DNA from: Ascoidea asiatica
Lineage: Eukaryota > Ascomycota > Saccharomycetes > Ascoideales > Ascoideaceae
Direction of reading: 5' to 3'
Assembly (NCBI GenBank): GCA_001600695.1
Contig: BCKQ01000003.1
Span: forward strand, 1,339,934-1,403,933
Length of the DNA stretch: 64,000 nucleotides
Both the position numbers and the translations under genes were made by a program. A model generated the notes under the pieces. It did not search any database. It saw nothing but the letters and a program-made list of their open reading frames with translations, and was not told where the DNA came from. Of this stretch, positions 1 to 10,858 are shown piece after piece (the first letter of the stretch is position 1; the number at the start of each line of letters is the position of its first letter).

Positions 1-109
1 ATTCACACTATTCATAGATTTGAGCGTAGTTCAAAATGAGGGCAATTGAAGATATATAGAGATAGAAATATAAATATAAATATAAATATAAATATAATTG
101 ATAAATAAA

Positions 110-1426
110 ATGACAATAATAAAAGTATTTGCAAGATCAGTTTATGATTCTAGAGGAAATCCAACAGTTGAAGTTGATTTAACTACAGATAAAGGATCAT
201 TTAGATCAATTGTACCATCTGGAGCATCAACAGGAATTCATGAAGCTTTAGAATTAAGAGATGGAGATAAATCAAAATGGTTAGGTAAAGGAGTTTTAAA
301 AGCAGTTTCAAATGTAAATAAAATTATTGGACCGGAAATTTTAAAAAATAATAAAATTTTAGATGTTAAAGATCAATTAAATTTTGATAAATTTTTAATT
401 AACTTAGATGGTACATTAAATAAATCAAAATTAGGTGCAAATGCAATTTTAGGTATTTCATTAGCTGTTGCAAAAGCTGGAGCAAGTGAAAAAAATATTC
501 CATTATATCAACATATTTCAGAATTATCAAATACTAAAAAACCATATATTTTACCAGTACCATTTCAAAATGTATTAAATGGAGGATCTCATGCAGGTGG
601 AGCATTAGCATTTCAAGAATTTATGATTGTACCAACTGGAGCAAAAACATTTTCAGAAGCCATGAGAATGGGATCTGAAGTTTATCATATATTAAAAAGT
701 TTAACAAAATTAAAATATGGACAAAGTGCAGGAAATGTTGGAGATGAAGGTGGAGTTGCACCAGATATTCAAACTCCAAAAGAAGCATTAGATTTAATTA
801 TTGAATCAATTAAAAAAGCAGGATATTTAGGTAAAATTTCAATTGCTTTAGATGTTGCATCTTCTGAATTTTTTAAAAATGGTAAATATGATTTAGATTT
901 TAAAAATCCAAATTCAAATCCAAGTAAATGGTTAACAGGTGAAGAATTATCTGATTTATATTTAAGTTTAATTAAAGAATATCCTATTGTTTCAATTGAA
1001 GATCCATTTGCAGAAGATGATTGGGAATCTTGGTCACATTTTTTCAATAATGTTGATATACAAATTGTTGGTGATGATTTAACTGTAACAAATCCAAAAA
1101 GAATAAAAATTGCAATTGAGAAAAAAACTGCAAATGCTTTACTTTTAAAAGTTAATCAAATTGGTACATTATCAGAATCAATTCAAGCATCTAAAGATTC
1201 ATATGATGCAGGATGGGGAGTTATGGTATCTCATAGATCTGGAGAAACTGAAGATACATTTATTGCAGATTTATCAGTTGGTTTAAGATCTGGACAAATT
1301 AAAACTGGAGCCCCAGCAAGATCAGAAAGATTAGCTAAATTAAATCAATTATTAAGAATTGAAGAAGAATTAGGTGATAAAGCTATTTATGCTGGAGAAG
1401 CATTTCATAAATCAGTGAACATCTAA
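110..1426 (+). CDS. ENO1: Enolase (2-phosphoglycerate dehydratase)
   Basis: Enolase interconverts 2-phosphoglycerate and phosphoenolpyruvate in cytosolic glycolysis. The product is 438 residues, the normal length for fungal enolase. The first in-frame ATG is at 110; a TTG at 98 stays open in frame but is not the likely start. Visible motifs are [12 protein letters not shown] near residues 14-25, the metal ligands D near 246 (IALDVASSE), E near 296 ([11 protein letters not shown]) and D near 320 (VGDDLT), the signature [10 protein letters not shown] containing the catalytic Lys near 345, and [10 protein letters not shown] with the His near 374. No domain is missing. Third codon positions are almost all A or T. 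Only 109 bases of upstream sequence lie in the window, including a run of TAAATA repeats just before the start. The symbol is generic because copy number is unknown. Confidence 0.97.
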   Translation: MTIIKVFARSVYDSRGNPTVEVDLTTDKGSFRSIVPSGASTGIHEALELRDGDKSKWLGKGVLKAVSNVNKIIGPEILKNNKILDVKDQLNFDKFLINLDGTLNKSKLGANAILGISLAVAKAGASEKNIPLYQHISELSNTKKPYILPVPFQNVLNGGSHAGGALAFQEFMIVPTGAKTFSEAMRMGSEVYHILKSLTKLKYGQSAGNVGDEGGVAPDIQTPKEALDLIIESIKKAGYLGKISIALDVASSEFFKNGKYDLDFKNPNSNPSKWLTGEELSDLYLSLIKEYPIVSIEDPFAEDDWESWSHFFNNVDIQIVGDDLTVTNPKRIKIAIEKKTANALLLKVNQIGTLSESIQASKDSYDAGWGVMVSHRSGETEDTFIADLSVGLRSGQIKTGAPARSERLAKLNQLLRIEEELGDKAIYAGEAFHKSVNI

Positions 1427-1774
1427 TAATAATAATAAAATAGTAAAAGTTATAAAGTAATAAAGTAATAAAGTAATAAACGTTTAAATATTTCAGACGC
1501 GTAACAAATCAAAATAGAAATTTTTTATTTTCGACGCCAGAACTGCGGGTGCCGTTGCTCCGCCTCTGGACGCGTTTTTCAGGGAAACTTGGCGATGGCG
1601 TTGCTGGAGCTGGGGGAAAAGAAAAGAAGAGAAGAATGGAAAAGTGCAGAGGTGGAATAAATAAACAAAGAAGAGAAGATAGAAGAAAGGATAGAAAATA
1701 GAGAAGAAAGAATAAAGAAGAAGAGCAACAATTGTTTATAAGTAATTGATATTCCTGTTCTTTCAATTGCCCCA
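1427..1774. other. Intergenic region between enolase and PTC1
   Basis: No gene is seen. The enolase end is followed by repeated TAAAGTAA units (about 1449-1480). A GC-richer patch (about 1495-1610, with ACGCG and CGCCAG words) follows, then a purine-rich leader of GAAGA type up to the PTC1 start. The patch is probably the PTC1 promoter. A long open frame on the minus strand here is the complement of the purine-rich leader and the first PTC1 codons, not a gene. Confidence 0.6.
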
Positions 1775-4048
1775 ATGACTGAAACTGTGGTAGATCATGC
1801 AGATGCTCATGAAACTTTCGCCAGCAGAAAGAATGACGAATTAATAACAAGTCTGAATATTAAACTTTTTCCAAATTCTTCACAATCTCCTCAGGAATTA
1901 AAACATAATTCACAAAAATTACTTGAAGAAATATCACAAGAGGATTCTGAAGAAGAATCAAAAGTGTCTAAGGAATCAAAAGAATCTAAAGAATTGAAAG
2001 AATTAAAGATTCAAAAATCTATTGAAGATAATCAAGATCGAAAACAAGAACAATTTTCAATGAAATTTTTTAAAAAATCAAATAAAGAAGAATTAAAATC
2101 TTCAATTAAAGAACACATTGAACCAGTCAAATCCATTAAATCAATAAAGAATGTATCAAAAGTAGATGATCCCTCTTTAATAACTAATCATAAAAAAATA
2201 GGTTTTTTTGGTTCTTTATGTAACTTTAAATTATCTTCTTTTTCATCATTTAGAAGAAAATCTAAACTAAAAAATTCAAAAATTGAAGTTAAAAATATAA
2301 AAAGATTAACTTCAAGAAGACACTTTTATAATAATAATAATAATAAAAGTAATAAGAATCTAATTTTAAATTCAAAATCTCAATTAAAACTAAATAATTC
2401 AACTTTTAAATCTCCAGAAAAAAAAAAACATACTCATAGATTCTTTCTTCATAGAAATAAAAATAATAATAAAACTAACAATAAAATTAAAACAAAATTA
2501 CCTAAATCAAAATCAATACCTAATACACTTTATAGAAGGAAATTTTCAAAGAAAAATATTGTCAGTGATGATGAAAATGATATTAAAAATAATGATAATA
2601 ATATTCCTCATAATAATAATAATGAAAATGATCATTTAAATGAAAATAAAAGTATTAAAAAAAAAAGATTATCTCTTTCAAAATCTTTAATATTAAAAGA
2701 TAAAGATGATAGAGATTCTGATAATAATAATAATTTTAATAAAAGACATTCATTTATTCCTGCAATTCCAATAAGATCAAATCAATCAAAAATTTCAAGA
2801 AAATCTTCAGATTTTAAAAATTTACAAAACTTAAAAACTTCTTCAAATTCAATTGAATCAATTAATAAAATTCCATTATTTGCAAAATCTTCTTTTAAAT
2901 TTTCTATAATTGAAGAAAAAAATTCAAAATTTAGAAAAACCATGGAAGATATTCATACTTTTATAATTAATTATCTTAATGAAAAAGATTCTGCATTTTT
3001 TGCAATTTATGATGGACATGCAGGTGATGAAGTTGCAAAATGGTGTGGAAAATTTTTACATTTTATTTTAAGGAAAAATATTTTACAAGAACAAAAAAAA
3101 ATTAATTTAAATTATCAAAAAAATTTAATTAATAATTTAAATAACAACTCAAATAAAACTAATCCAGAAACTGTTGATATAAAATCATGTTTAAATTTAA
3201 CTTTTCAAGAAGCTGATAAATTTATTGATAGTAATTCAGAAGGAATTAGTAGAAGTGGTTGTACCGCTGCTGTTATTCTTTTAAGATGGGAACCAATTAT
3301 TTCAAATAAAAAAGAATCTAAAGAAACTGAAAATAATAACAATGGTAATGATAATGAAATCAATATTGATTTGAACAGACAAATTGATTCAAAAAGTGAT
3401 AATTTGAAAGAAGATATAAGCCAAGATAAGATAGAAGATAAAATTGAAAATAAAAATGATTATGAAAATCTTAAAAAAAATTTTGATTTTAATCCAGGAT
3501 TAAAATTTAAAAGAATGTTATATACAGCAAATGTTGGAGATTCAAGAATTGTATTATGTAGAAAAGGTTTTGCAATTAGATTATCATATGATCATAAAGG
3601 TTCAGATTCAAATGAAGCTAATAGAATTATTGCAGGAGGTGGATTAATTATGAGAAATAGAGTTAATGGAATTTTAGCAGTAACTAGAGCCTTAGGTGAT
3701 TCATATTTAAAAGATTTAATTATTGGTAAACCATATACAACATCATTAGAATTAAATGAAGATGATAAATTTTTAATAATTGCTTGTGATGGATTATGGG
3801 ATATAATTAAAGATCAAGAAGCAATAAATTTAATTAAGAAAGAAAAAAATGCTGAAAAACAATGTGAAATTTTGAGAAATTATGCAATGAATAATGGTAC
3901 AACTGATAATCTTACAATAATTGTAATTAGATTTGATTCAAGAATATTTAAATTAAAAAGAGAATCTATAAATATTGAAGATATTCCTAAAGAAAATGAG
4001 ACTATTAATAATGATAAGAAAACTGAAATGATGATTCCTAAAAATTAA
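1775..4048 (+). CDS. PTC1: PP2C-type protein phosphatase, Ptc1 orthologue with long N-terminal extension
   Basis: This is a Mg/Mn-dependent Ser/Thr phosphatase of the PPM family. In yeasts Ptc1 dampens stress MAP kinase pathways, mainly HOG and cell wall. The catalytic domain runs from about residue 370 to 735 of 757. It shows RKTMED, the metal-binding YDGHAGDE near residue 412, SGCTAAV, NVGDSRIVL near 586, VTRALGD, ACDGLWD near 670 and GTTDNLT near 708. Wording around these motifs (KWCGKFLH, LYTANVGDSRIVL, GGLIMRNRVNGILAVTRALGD) fits Ptc1 better than Ptc2/3. Ptc1 in S. cerevisiae is only about 280 residues. Here some 370 extra residues precede the domain, rich in Lys, Ser and Asn with stretches such as RRKSKLKNSK, and an acidic Asn-rich insert of about 75 residues interrupts the domain near 510-580. 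The insert sits in a loop, so activity is probably kept. Confidence 0.92.
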   Translation: MTETVVDHADAHETFASRKNDELITSLNIKLFPNSSQSPQELKHNSQKLLEEISQEDSEEESKVSKESKESKELKELKIQKSIEDNQDRKQEQFSMKFFKKSNKEELKSSIKEHIEPVKSIKSIKNVSKVDDPSLITNHKKIGFFGSLCNFKLSSFSSFRRKSKLKNSKIEVKNIKRLTSRRHFYNNNNNKSNKNLILNSKSQLKLNNSTFKSPEKKKHTHRFFLHRNKNNNKTNNKIKTKLPKSKSIPNTLYRRKFSKKNIVSDDENDIKNNDNNIPHNNNNENDHLNENKSIKKKRLSLSKSLILKDKDDRDSDNNNNFNKRHSFIPAIPIRSNQSKISRKSSDFKNLQNLKTSSNSIESINKIPLFAKSSFKFSIIEEKNSKFRKTMEDIHTFIINYLNEKDSAFFAIYDGHAGDEVAKWCGKFLHFILRKNILQEQKKINLNYQKNLINNLNNNSNKTNPETVDIKSCLNLTFQEADKFIDSNSEGISRSGCTAAVILLRWEPIISNKKESKETENNNNGNDNEINIDLNRQIDSKSDNLKEDISQDKIEDKIENKNDYENLKKNFDFNPGLKFKRMLYTANVGDSRIVLCRKGFAIRLSYDHKGSDSNEANRIIAGGGLIMRNRVNGILAVTRALGDSYLKDLIIGKPYTTSLELNEDDKFLIIACDGLWDIIKDQEAINLIKKEKNAEKQCEILRNYAMNNGTTDNLTIIVIRFDSRIFKLKRESINIEDIPKENETINNDKKTEMMIPKN

Positions 4049-4421
4049 TGATAAAATTACTTAAAGCGCTATACTTTATTTCAATTTCCATTTTGTTTCC
4101 TATAATTTTTTTTTCCCCCTATATTTTCTATTCAAATGTGTTTCTTTGTTAATTTTTTTCATTTTTATTAAGATTAGTGTGCTTAACTTTTTTATTTCAA
4201 TTCTTCAAAAGATTTTTTTATTATTATGATTTAAAATTTCGACTTTATTTAATTCTTTACATTATTTTTCATTTCATTATTTTTTATATCTTTTCCATCA
4301 TTTCCTTAATCATCTTTGTTTTTTTTTTTTGGCCCCCTGTTTAATTCTTTTACAATTTAATTTAACTTTAAAAAGTTAATTAATATTGAATATTTTAATA
4401 ATTAATGAATAATAATTTTAT
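4049..4421. other. Convergent 3' intergenic region PTC1 / SPT4
   Basis: T-rich sequence with poly-T runs between the convergent ends of PTC1 and SPT4. It presumably carries both polyadenylation regions. No open frame or RNA gene is seen. Confidence 0.6.
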
Positions 4422-4873
4422 TTAATCAGTTGCACTACCATCTCTTGGTCTATAAAAAAAGCCTTGATCTTCAACTCTTTGTATAACATCACCAGGTAAT
4501 TTACCATTAATTTTTACAGCATATAAACCCGGTACAAATTTATCAACTCTTAACCATTTTGCAACCCAACTTTTTTTTGGATCACCAATTGCAACTAAAC
4601 CTTCAAAAGCAGGAGAAGTACATTCTTGAACAAAAGATTCTTCAGATTCTGCAAAATTTAATATAGTTTCACAATTTGGACAACCAGTTATTTTAAAAAT
4701 CTAAATTTGTTAATATATTTTTGTCTATAATTTTAAAAATTAATTATCATATATATATATTCAGTATATACAGTATATATACCTTTGATTGAATTGGAAA
4801 TAATTAATACAATACATACTTTAAAAGGTAGCACTATACCACAAAGCATACAAGCTCTCTCAGATCTTGTTGA

Positions 4874-4876
<3 letters not shown>
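4422..4876 (-). CDS. SPT4: Transcription elongation factor Spt4 (one intron, 4701-4819)
   Basis: Spt4 is the zinc-binding partner of Spt5 in the DSIF elongation complex on RNA polymerase II. Two exons, 4876-4820 and 4700-4422, give 111 residues; the usual size is about 100. Exon 1 encodes 19 residues starting MSTRSERACMLCGIV and exon 2 encodes 92. The four zinc ligands are Cys 9, 12, 26 and 29 (CMLC and CPNC), split by the intron. Further family hallmarks are ECTSPAFEGLV, SWVAKWLRVD and GLYAVKINGKLP, with the end YRPRDGS. The intron has donor GTATGT, branch point TATTAAC and acceptor TTTAG only eight bases further. Without splicing the start and zinc site are lost, which is why a simple reading-frame scan would miss this gene. 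Upstream lies an (AAT)n tract running into the ATG. Confidence 0.95.
4701..4819 (-). other. SPT4 intron
   Basis: Intron of 119 bases read on the minus strand: GTATGT at its 5' end, TATTAAC branch sequence about 8 bases before the TTTAG acceptor, and AT-dinucleotide repeats in the middle. Removing it joins AAA (Lys19) to ATT (Ile20) in frame and restores a complete Spt4. Confidence 0.9.
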
Positions 4877-4924
<48 letters not shown>

Positions 4925-4977
4925 GTTATTTCAGTTATTTCAGTTATTTTAGTTATTTTAGTTATTTTAGTTATTTT
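4874..4977. repeat. (ATT)n microsatellite plus 9-bp minisatellite in the SPT4 leader
   Basis: About 16 ATT triplets run directly into the SPT4 start codon, so on the gene strand the leader reads (AAT)n-ATG. Beyond them, 4924-4977 holds six tandem 9-bp units of AGTTATTT followed by C or T. Both repeats lie in the likely 5' UTR of SPT4. Confidence 0.9.
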
Positions 4978-5472
4978 TATTAGCTATCTCAATAAAATAC
5001 ATAAAATTTAGTTTATTTCAATAAATACTTCGAGATTTTAATATTACAGAATGCGGGTAACGGTAAAGAGAGAGAACATCCATAAAGCTGGCGTCAAATA
5101 AGAAATAGAAAAAATTCTTTACTATTCAACGTTAAATTAATATTTAAGTTAATATTTAAGTGATGAAATTAAATGAGAAATGATTATTTGATTGGGTAAA
5201 AATACATTTATTGAAAGAAGTAAAAGTATATATATATAAAAATGCTAGATAAATAATAAAGATGATATATAGGATATAAAAAGGATATATAATTTTATAG
5301 GAATACTCTACCCTAAGAAATGAGTAAAGTAAATGATATAATTGTTCATAAATTGATAAATTGAATTTGTAGGATAAATTGATGATAAAATTGATGATAA
5401 ATATTGATAATAAAACAAGTAAGCAAATGAAATGAATTAAATAGGATAAATTGATTGATTAGGAGAAGATGA
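4978..5472. other. Intergenic region SPT4 / SPT15
   Basis: SPT4 promoter with the Reb1-like site and small GC patch, then AT-rich sequence with GATAAATTGAT-like short repeats leading into the 3' end of SPT15. No further gene is seen. Confidence 0.55.
5054..5060 (-). promoter_or_regulatory. Reb1-like site upstream of SPT4
   Basis: CGGGTAA, which is TTACCCG on the SPT4 strand, lies about 180 bases upstream of the SPT4 ATG. It matches the yeast Reb1 general regulatory factor site and sits in a short GC-richer patch (5052-5096). The function is inferred from motif and position only. Confidence 0.45.
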
Positions 5473-6029
5473 TTAAAATTTTCTAAATTCAGTTAAAACT
5501 GGATAAATTAATTCAAAAGCTTTATAAATATCATCTCTATTTTTAGCACCAGTTAATACAACTTTACCAGAAACGAATATTAAAAGTACAATTTTTGGTT
5601 TAACCATTCTATAAATTAAACCAGGAAATAATTCAGGTTCATAAGAAGTAAAATTTGAATGTGATAAAGATAAAGATTCTAATTTTATTGAAAATTTAAT
5701 ATCTGTTGAAGCAACAATATTTTGAATTTTAAATTGATTAAATTTTACATTATAACCTAATTTTTGTAAAATTTTTGTAAATTTTCTTGCAGATAATTTT
5801 GAATCATTTTCAGATTTTGCACCAGTTATTACAATTTTACCACTTGCAAAAATTAAAGCAGTTGTTTTTGGGTTACGAATTCTCATAATTACAGCTGCAA
5901 ATCTTTTTGGATTATATTCAGCATTTCTTGCATGTAAAGCAATATTTTTTAAATCTAATTTACAACCTAAATTTACAGTTGCAACAATATTTTGTAAAAT
6001 TGGTATTATATCTGGATTCATTGAAGATA

Positions 6030-6060
<31 letters not shown>

Positions 6061-6354
6061 TCCAATATCATTATCAATATTATTATCAATAGTTGTTTCA
6101 GAATCATTTTCACTTTCATATTTTAGATTATAAGTAGTATTATTATTTGAAGAAACAGTATATGAATTTTGAACTAAATCAAGACCATTGCCATTACTAT
6201 TACCATTATTGTTATTATTATCAATAGTATCTTCGTTTTCATTATTAAAGGAAGGTAAAAGAAGACCACTAGTTAAAGTGTCTTTTGGATTGAAATTGAA
6301 ATCACCAGGGAAAATCAAGTCATTGAAGTTGTTTGTGTTTAAATCAAGACTCAT
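5473..6354 (-). CDS. SPT15: TATA-binding protein (TBP)
   Basis: TBP nucleates pre-initiation complexes of all three nuclear RNA polymerases. The saddle domain occupies about residues 113-293. It has two direct repeats, the first from [20 protein letters not shown] to the [16 protein letters not shown] strand, the second ending in [20 protein letters not shown] and [15 protein letters not shown]. The protein ends in [15 protein letters not shown], as in other fungal TBPs. The divergent N-terminal 112 residues are Asn/Asp-rich, with an uninterrupted Asn run encoded by AAT triplets (6031-6060); TBP N-termini vary freely between species. There are no introns. A perfect RTCACGTG E-box lies about 100 bases upstream. 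Confidence 0.97.
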
Positions 6355-8169
6355 TTTGATATTTGAAATATTTAATATATTTAATATATCTAATATATCT
6401 AATATATCTAATATATATTTTGACTAATAGTTAAAAGCTAAGCTAAGTTGTCACGTGCGTGCAGCAAATACAGCAAAAAAATACCAAATAGAAACAGAAA
6501 CAGACCCCAAAAGACAGACCTCAGAGGTTTACAGCACTAAAAAAGTAAACAAATTTAAATCCCCAAAGCAAATTCATTTTCTAAAAACACAGAATCTTCC
6601 CTGCTTTTTATATCCCTCGTTGAAATTATCGTCACTCGAAGCTCCAGCCCCCTTTTTTCCAGTTACTATGGCTTAACTATGTACAAATGAAAAAAAATAT
6701 GAAAAAAAAGTACAGTGAACCCATGAATATGTCGGAGTCTGCAGTGGGAATGAAAAGTTCCCTTTTATTCCGCACTCTTTTGATCATTTTTAATAAATTA
6801 TGATTAAATTATAATATAATTTATATTTTCTATCTCAATTTTACAAACGCTTAGGTGGCAACTAGGCATAATAGAGTGCACGCAGGCAGAGGTTATGCAA
6901 CCGGGCTGGTCCATGGATGTGCACTGGTGTCAATCACAGTGGCTCATCCTGCACGCTAAATATAAGTATGCACCGCGCTGTTTTGTTGTCTTATCGCGCA
7001 CCTTTTCACAGTTAGTTTAGTCACTGATTCAATCCAACATCCATGAGCCATAAAATTCCGTTACAAGGTTTCACTGACCACAAAGCACGCAAAGCACCCA
7101 ATTTATCTTTTAGCTTCACTTTTAGCGTTTATTTTTCAAGGTTATTATTATTAATTCACCAAAGAGACATAAAATCACTTAACATTTCATATCTTATTTA
7201 ATATAATTGAATATCGAGTGAGTTGACTAATAAATTCTGATTCAAGAGGTAATATGTTAGTGTTATTTGAACTGGAATTTATTTGTAATATGTTATAAAT
7301 ATATAATCCCATATTGTAAAGTACAGAGTATGATTTCAGGAGGTAATTTTACCTAGACGCCTGTGGAAGAAATATTCAAAAATAAATCAAATTTGCGTTG
7401 ACGAGAATTGATTTGTACGCAGAATTGCAAAAAAAGCGTGAATATTTCTGAAACCAGCGAAGATCCTTGCATTGGGTTCAAACTCACCAGCCAATCAGCT
7501 GCATTCTTTCCAACTCTACTTGAATTTCAATTTCATTTCATTTCAAAGCTGCCATTCTCATATTTTCTGATTCAGATTTTTCATTTTTCATTTTCATTTT
7601 CATTTTCATTTTCATTTCAGTCTTCATTTTTAAATTTGAATTATTTCATCTTTTCATAAACTTTTGAAAAAATATAAAACAAATAAAGCAAATAACTAAA
7701 ATTCTTATCGTTAAATTTCAAAATCTGATAAGTATTTAATTTAGTTTTGATCTAAAATAACCAATTACAATTTAGACTCTTTATTAAATCCACTTAGTTT
7801 ATTTTAGCTTCAATTCCAATTCAATTCAATTCAATTCAATTCATTAGTTCTATACCAGTTTATTAATAAATTTCTTCTTTTCTTTTCTTATCAGTAAAGT
7901 AATGAAAATTGAAAAAGATACTCCAATTTAATTAAACGCGTAAGTTATTAATAAACTAATAAATTAAAACGCGTGATGATAAAAATGCAATTAAAATTCA
8001 AAATTATCAAAATATCAAATATCACATGACTCACACATCGCCATTAACCTGGAACAACTTCTGATTCTAAATAATTATAAAAAATAATATCTTTAATTGA
8101 AATAGTTTTAGAATCATGAATAGCTTTAATTAATAATTCAATAATTATTGTCTTTAATGATTTGATGAT
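6355..8169. other. 1.8-kb intergenic region between SPT15 and GEP4
   Basis: SPT15 reads away from this region on its left and GEP4 ends on its right, so all of it is upstream of TBP or downstream of GEP4. It holds two GC-richer patches (about 6440-6665 and 6845-7030), a TTTTCA hexamer repeat (about 7582-7618) and an AATTC pentamer repeat (about 7816-7843). A TGACTCA site is at 8027-8033. Short open frames here have no recognisable content. I saw no tRNA. Confidence 0.5.
6452..6457. promoter_or_regulatory. E-box CACGTG upstream of SPT15
   Basis: GTCACGTG, a Cbf1-type palindrome, about 100 bases upstream of the TBP start. Motif match only. Confidence 0.4.
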
Positions 8170-8799
8170 CTAATGATCTAACCAATTATCATATAAATAT
8201 CTTTCCATTCTACAAATTAAACTTTCTGATCTTTCAACTCCATCTCTAACCCAAATAGTTTTAGATCCCATTAAATTTCCCATTAAAATATCTGTTAATA
8301 ATCTATCTCCAATTATAACAATTTCTTCATTTTTAATATTATTAATATTATTATTATTATTATTATTATTATTTTTTTGAAAAAATTCTAAAATTTCTTT
8401 ATAACATCCTGGTTTTTTAATATTATGTTTTAAAATTTTAATACCATTTAAATTTTTTTTTAAAATTTTATATCCTTTATAATTTAAATCATCTAAAGTA
8501 CCTGATGAATTACTAACAATTAAAATATTCTCTTTTGAATAAAATTTTATTAATTCTTCAAATTTATTTTTATAATCTTTATAAATTTCATCTTCATTTT
8601 TCTTACTAAAACAATTATCTTTATCTAAAACTATTGCTTTAATTATATTTTTATTACCTTTTTCATTATTTAAATTATTTAAATTATCAAATTCAATTGG
8701 TATTTTTAAATTATTAAAATTATTTATAACTAATGATGGATTACATATATTTGGATTGAATAATACTCTTATTGAATTCAATGTTGCACTTATATTCAT
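8170..8799 (-). CDS. GEP4: Mitochondrial phosphatidylglycerophosphatase Gep4 (HAD family)
   Basis: Gep4 dephosphorylates phosphatidylglycerolphosphate in the mitochondrial matrix, a step of cardiolipin synthesis. The protein is 209 residues; yeast Gep4 is 185. The N-terminal part (LNSIRVLFNPNICNPSLV) matches the membrane-apposed start of the family. The HAD nucleophile motif is AIVLDKDNCF near residue 57, motif II is LIVSNSSG, and motif III/IV is VIIGDRLLTDILMGN near 160 followed by GSKTIWVRDGV. A run of Asn codons is inserted at about residues 146-156, between HAD motifs, and explains the extra length. Met, Asn, Ile at the start give a plausible targeting sequence, but no cleavage site can be assigned. 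No intron is needed. Confidence 0.93.
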   Translation of the reverse strand: MNISATLNSIRVLFNPNICNPSLVINNFNNLKIPIEFDNLNNLNNEKGNKNIIKAIVLDKDNCFSKKNEDEIYKDYKNKFEELIKFYSKENILIVSNSSGTLDDLNYKGYKILKKNLNGIKILKHNIKKPGCYKEILEFFQKNNNNNNNNNINNIKNEEIVIIGDRLLTDILMGNLMGSKTIWVRDGVERSESLICRMERYLYDNWLDH

Positions 8800-9226
8800 T
8801 TCTATCTTGAATTACCAACTTATTCAATTCATAATCATTTAAAATAAATAAAACATAAACTACATAAACTACATAAACAACTTAAATTATTAAATTATTA
8901 AATTCTTCTCATGGTGAAATTTGTAATTTGTGTTTTAATATTTTAATGAGTTCCGGTTATACCATGTGACAATTATACATACAAACTCCGTCAAACAACC
9001 CCGTAACTGCATTTAAGCCCATATTTAACCACATGATTTGTATTCCGAGGTAATCTTGACACGATTCCTTTCTCAAAATATTCAATATATTCATTTTATA
9101 TTCAATTTATATTCATTTTGTATGTGTTGAAATGATGTCTGTTTTTTTCAAAAAGCCTTAATCAAATTATGAAATTTATTGAAATAAAATAATTAGTACT
9201 TTAAAAAAATTCAATAGAGTAAATAA
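8800..9226. other. Divergent promoter region GEP4 / OST1
   Basis: 427 bases shared by two divergent genes. It contains TACATAAAC-type short repeats near the GEP4 start and a modest GC-richer stretch (about 8985-9065). No RNA gene or conserved regulatory site could be named. Confidence 0.5.
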
Positions 9227-9937
9227 ATGAATAAATATATAATTAATTTAAAAATGTTTAAATTAAAATTTATATCTATTCTATTTCTATTTCTATTTTC
9301 AATATCATTTGTTAATTCAACAATTCAAAATGATGATGATAATAATAATGAAAACAACAAAAAATATGAAGATTTAGAAATTTCAAATAATTGGGAAAAT
9401 ATTGAATTTTTTAAAACAATTGATTTACAAAAAAGTTATACAAAAGAATTAATTCAATTACAAATTAAAAATATTAATTCTATTCAAAATTCAATTTATT
9501 ATTATCCAATTCAAAAACATTTAATTAAAAATTTATCTTTATATATTTCTTCAACTTTAAATAATATTCCAATAAATATTGAAATTTTTGATTCAATTAA
9601 TAATAATAATAAAGAAATTAAAAATTTTTCAAATGAATTTAGTTATTTAAAATTAAATTTTCCTGTACCAATTTCACCAAATTCAAAAATTTCATTCAAT
9701 TTACAATTAGTTTTTATTAAAAATTTATTACCATTTCCATTAAAAATTGAAATGAATGATAAATCAAATATAAAATTTAATTTTTTAAAATATCCTTATA
9801 CTCCATATTCAACATTATCTTATAATTTAAAAATTAATGGAATTAATGAAATTTTAAATGAATTTAAATTATATAATGATTTAAATTATAATTTAATAAA
9901 TTCAACTTATTTAAATGATTTTGATATAAATTTATTA

Positions 9938-9972
<35 letters not shown>

Positions 9973-10858
9973 TTTTGAAAAATTAAATGATAAAATTATA
10001 AAACCATTAACTTATTATCCAACTGAAATTATATTTGAAAGAAAATCTCCATTACCACATATTTATAATTTAAATAGAGATATTTGGATTTCTCATTGGG
10101 GTAATTCATTATCAATTGAAGAATATTATGAATTTACAAATTTAGCTCATGAATTAAAAAATGGTTTTTCAAGATTAAATTGGTTACAATCAAGAATGGC
10201 AATGTCACCATCTTTTGCATTAATTGCAATGGATATGATTTTACCAAAAGATTCAAGAGAAATTTATTTTACTGATAAAGTTGGTAATGTTTCAACTTCA
10301 AGAATTGTTAATAATAATCATTTAATTTTAAAACCAAGATATCCATTATTTGGTAATTGGAATTATAATTTTACTATTGGTTGGTCATTAGATTTAAAAA
10401 ATTATGTTAAAAAAAGTTTTTATAATAATAATGAATATATTTTAAAATATAATTTATTAGATGGTCCAACAGATTGTTCAATTGATAATTTAAAATTATC
10501 TTTTTTTTTACCAGAAGGTTCAAAATTAATTGATATTCAATCTGCTATACCATATTTATCAATTAATAAAACAAAATTTAAATCATATTTAGATTTTTAT
10601 GGTCATGAAAAAATAACTTTAAAATTTAAAAATTTAATTGATGAATTTAAAAAAGCAGAAATTATTATAAAATATGAATATGATATTAATAGTTATTATT
10701 TTAAACCTTTAATTATTGGATCTTTTATATTCACAGCTTTATTAGGTTATTTATTATTAACAAAAATTGATATAAGTATTGAAAAAAAGAATAAAAGTTT
10801 AAAAAAAGATAAAATAGAAATTTCTATAAAACAACAACAACAAAAAAAGAAACAATGA
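9227..10858 (+). CDS. OST1: Oligosaccharyltransferase subunit Ost1 (ribophorin I)
   Basis: Ost1 is an ER membrane subunit of the oligosaccharyltransferase that transfers the lipid-linked glycan to Asn-X-Ser/Thr. The 543-residue product begins with a signal peptide: basic, then FKLKFISILFLFLFSISFV, with cleavage likely after VNS near residue 32. Translation could also start at Met10. The lumenal domain carries ribophorin I hallmarks: YPTEIIFERKSPLPH, DIWISHWGNSLSIEEYYEF, LPKDSREIYFTDKVGNVSTS and PRYPLFGNWNYNFTIGW. A single membrane helix (PLIIGSFIFTALLGYLLL, about 493-512) is followed by a Lys-rich cytosolic tail ending in poly-Gln/Lys. One Asn run near residue 240 interrupts the lumenal domain. 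Nothing looks damaged. Confidence 0.94.

Noticed and set aside
1509-1850. 113-codon minus-strand frame rich in Leu/Ser/Phe
   Set aside because: It is the complement of a purine-rich leader and of PTC1 codons, with no domain features.
7400-7500. GGGTTCAAACTC near 7476 looks like a tRNA B box
   Set aside because: No A box at the right distance and no acceptor or anticodon stems can be folded.
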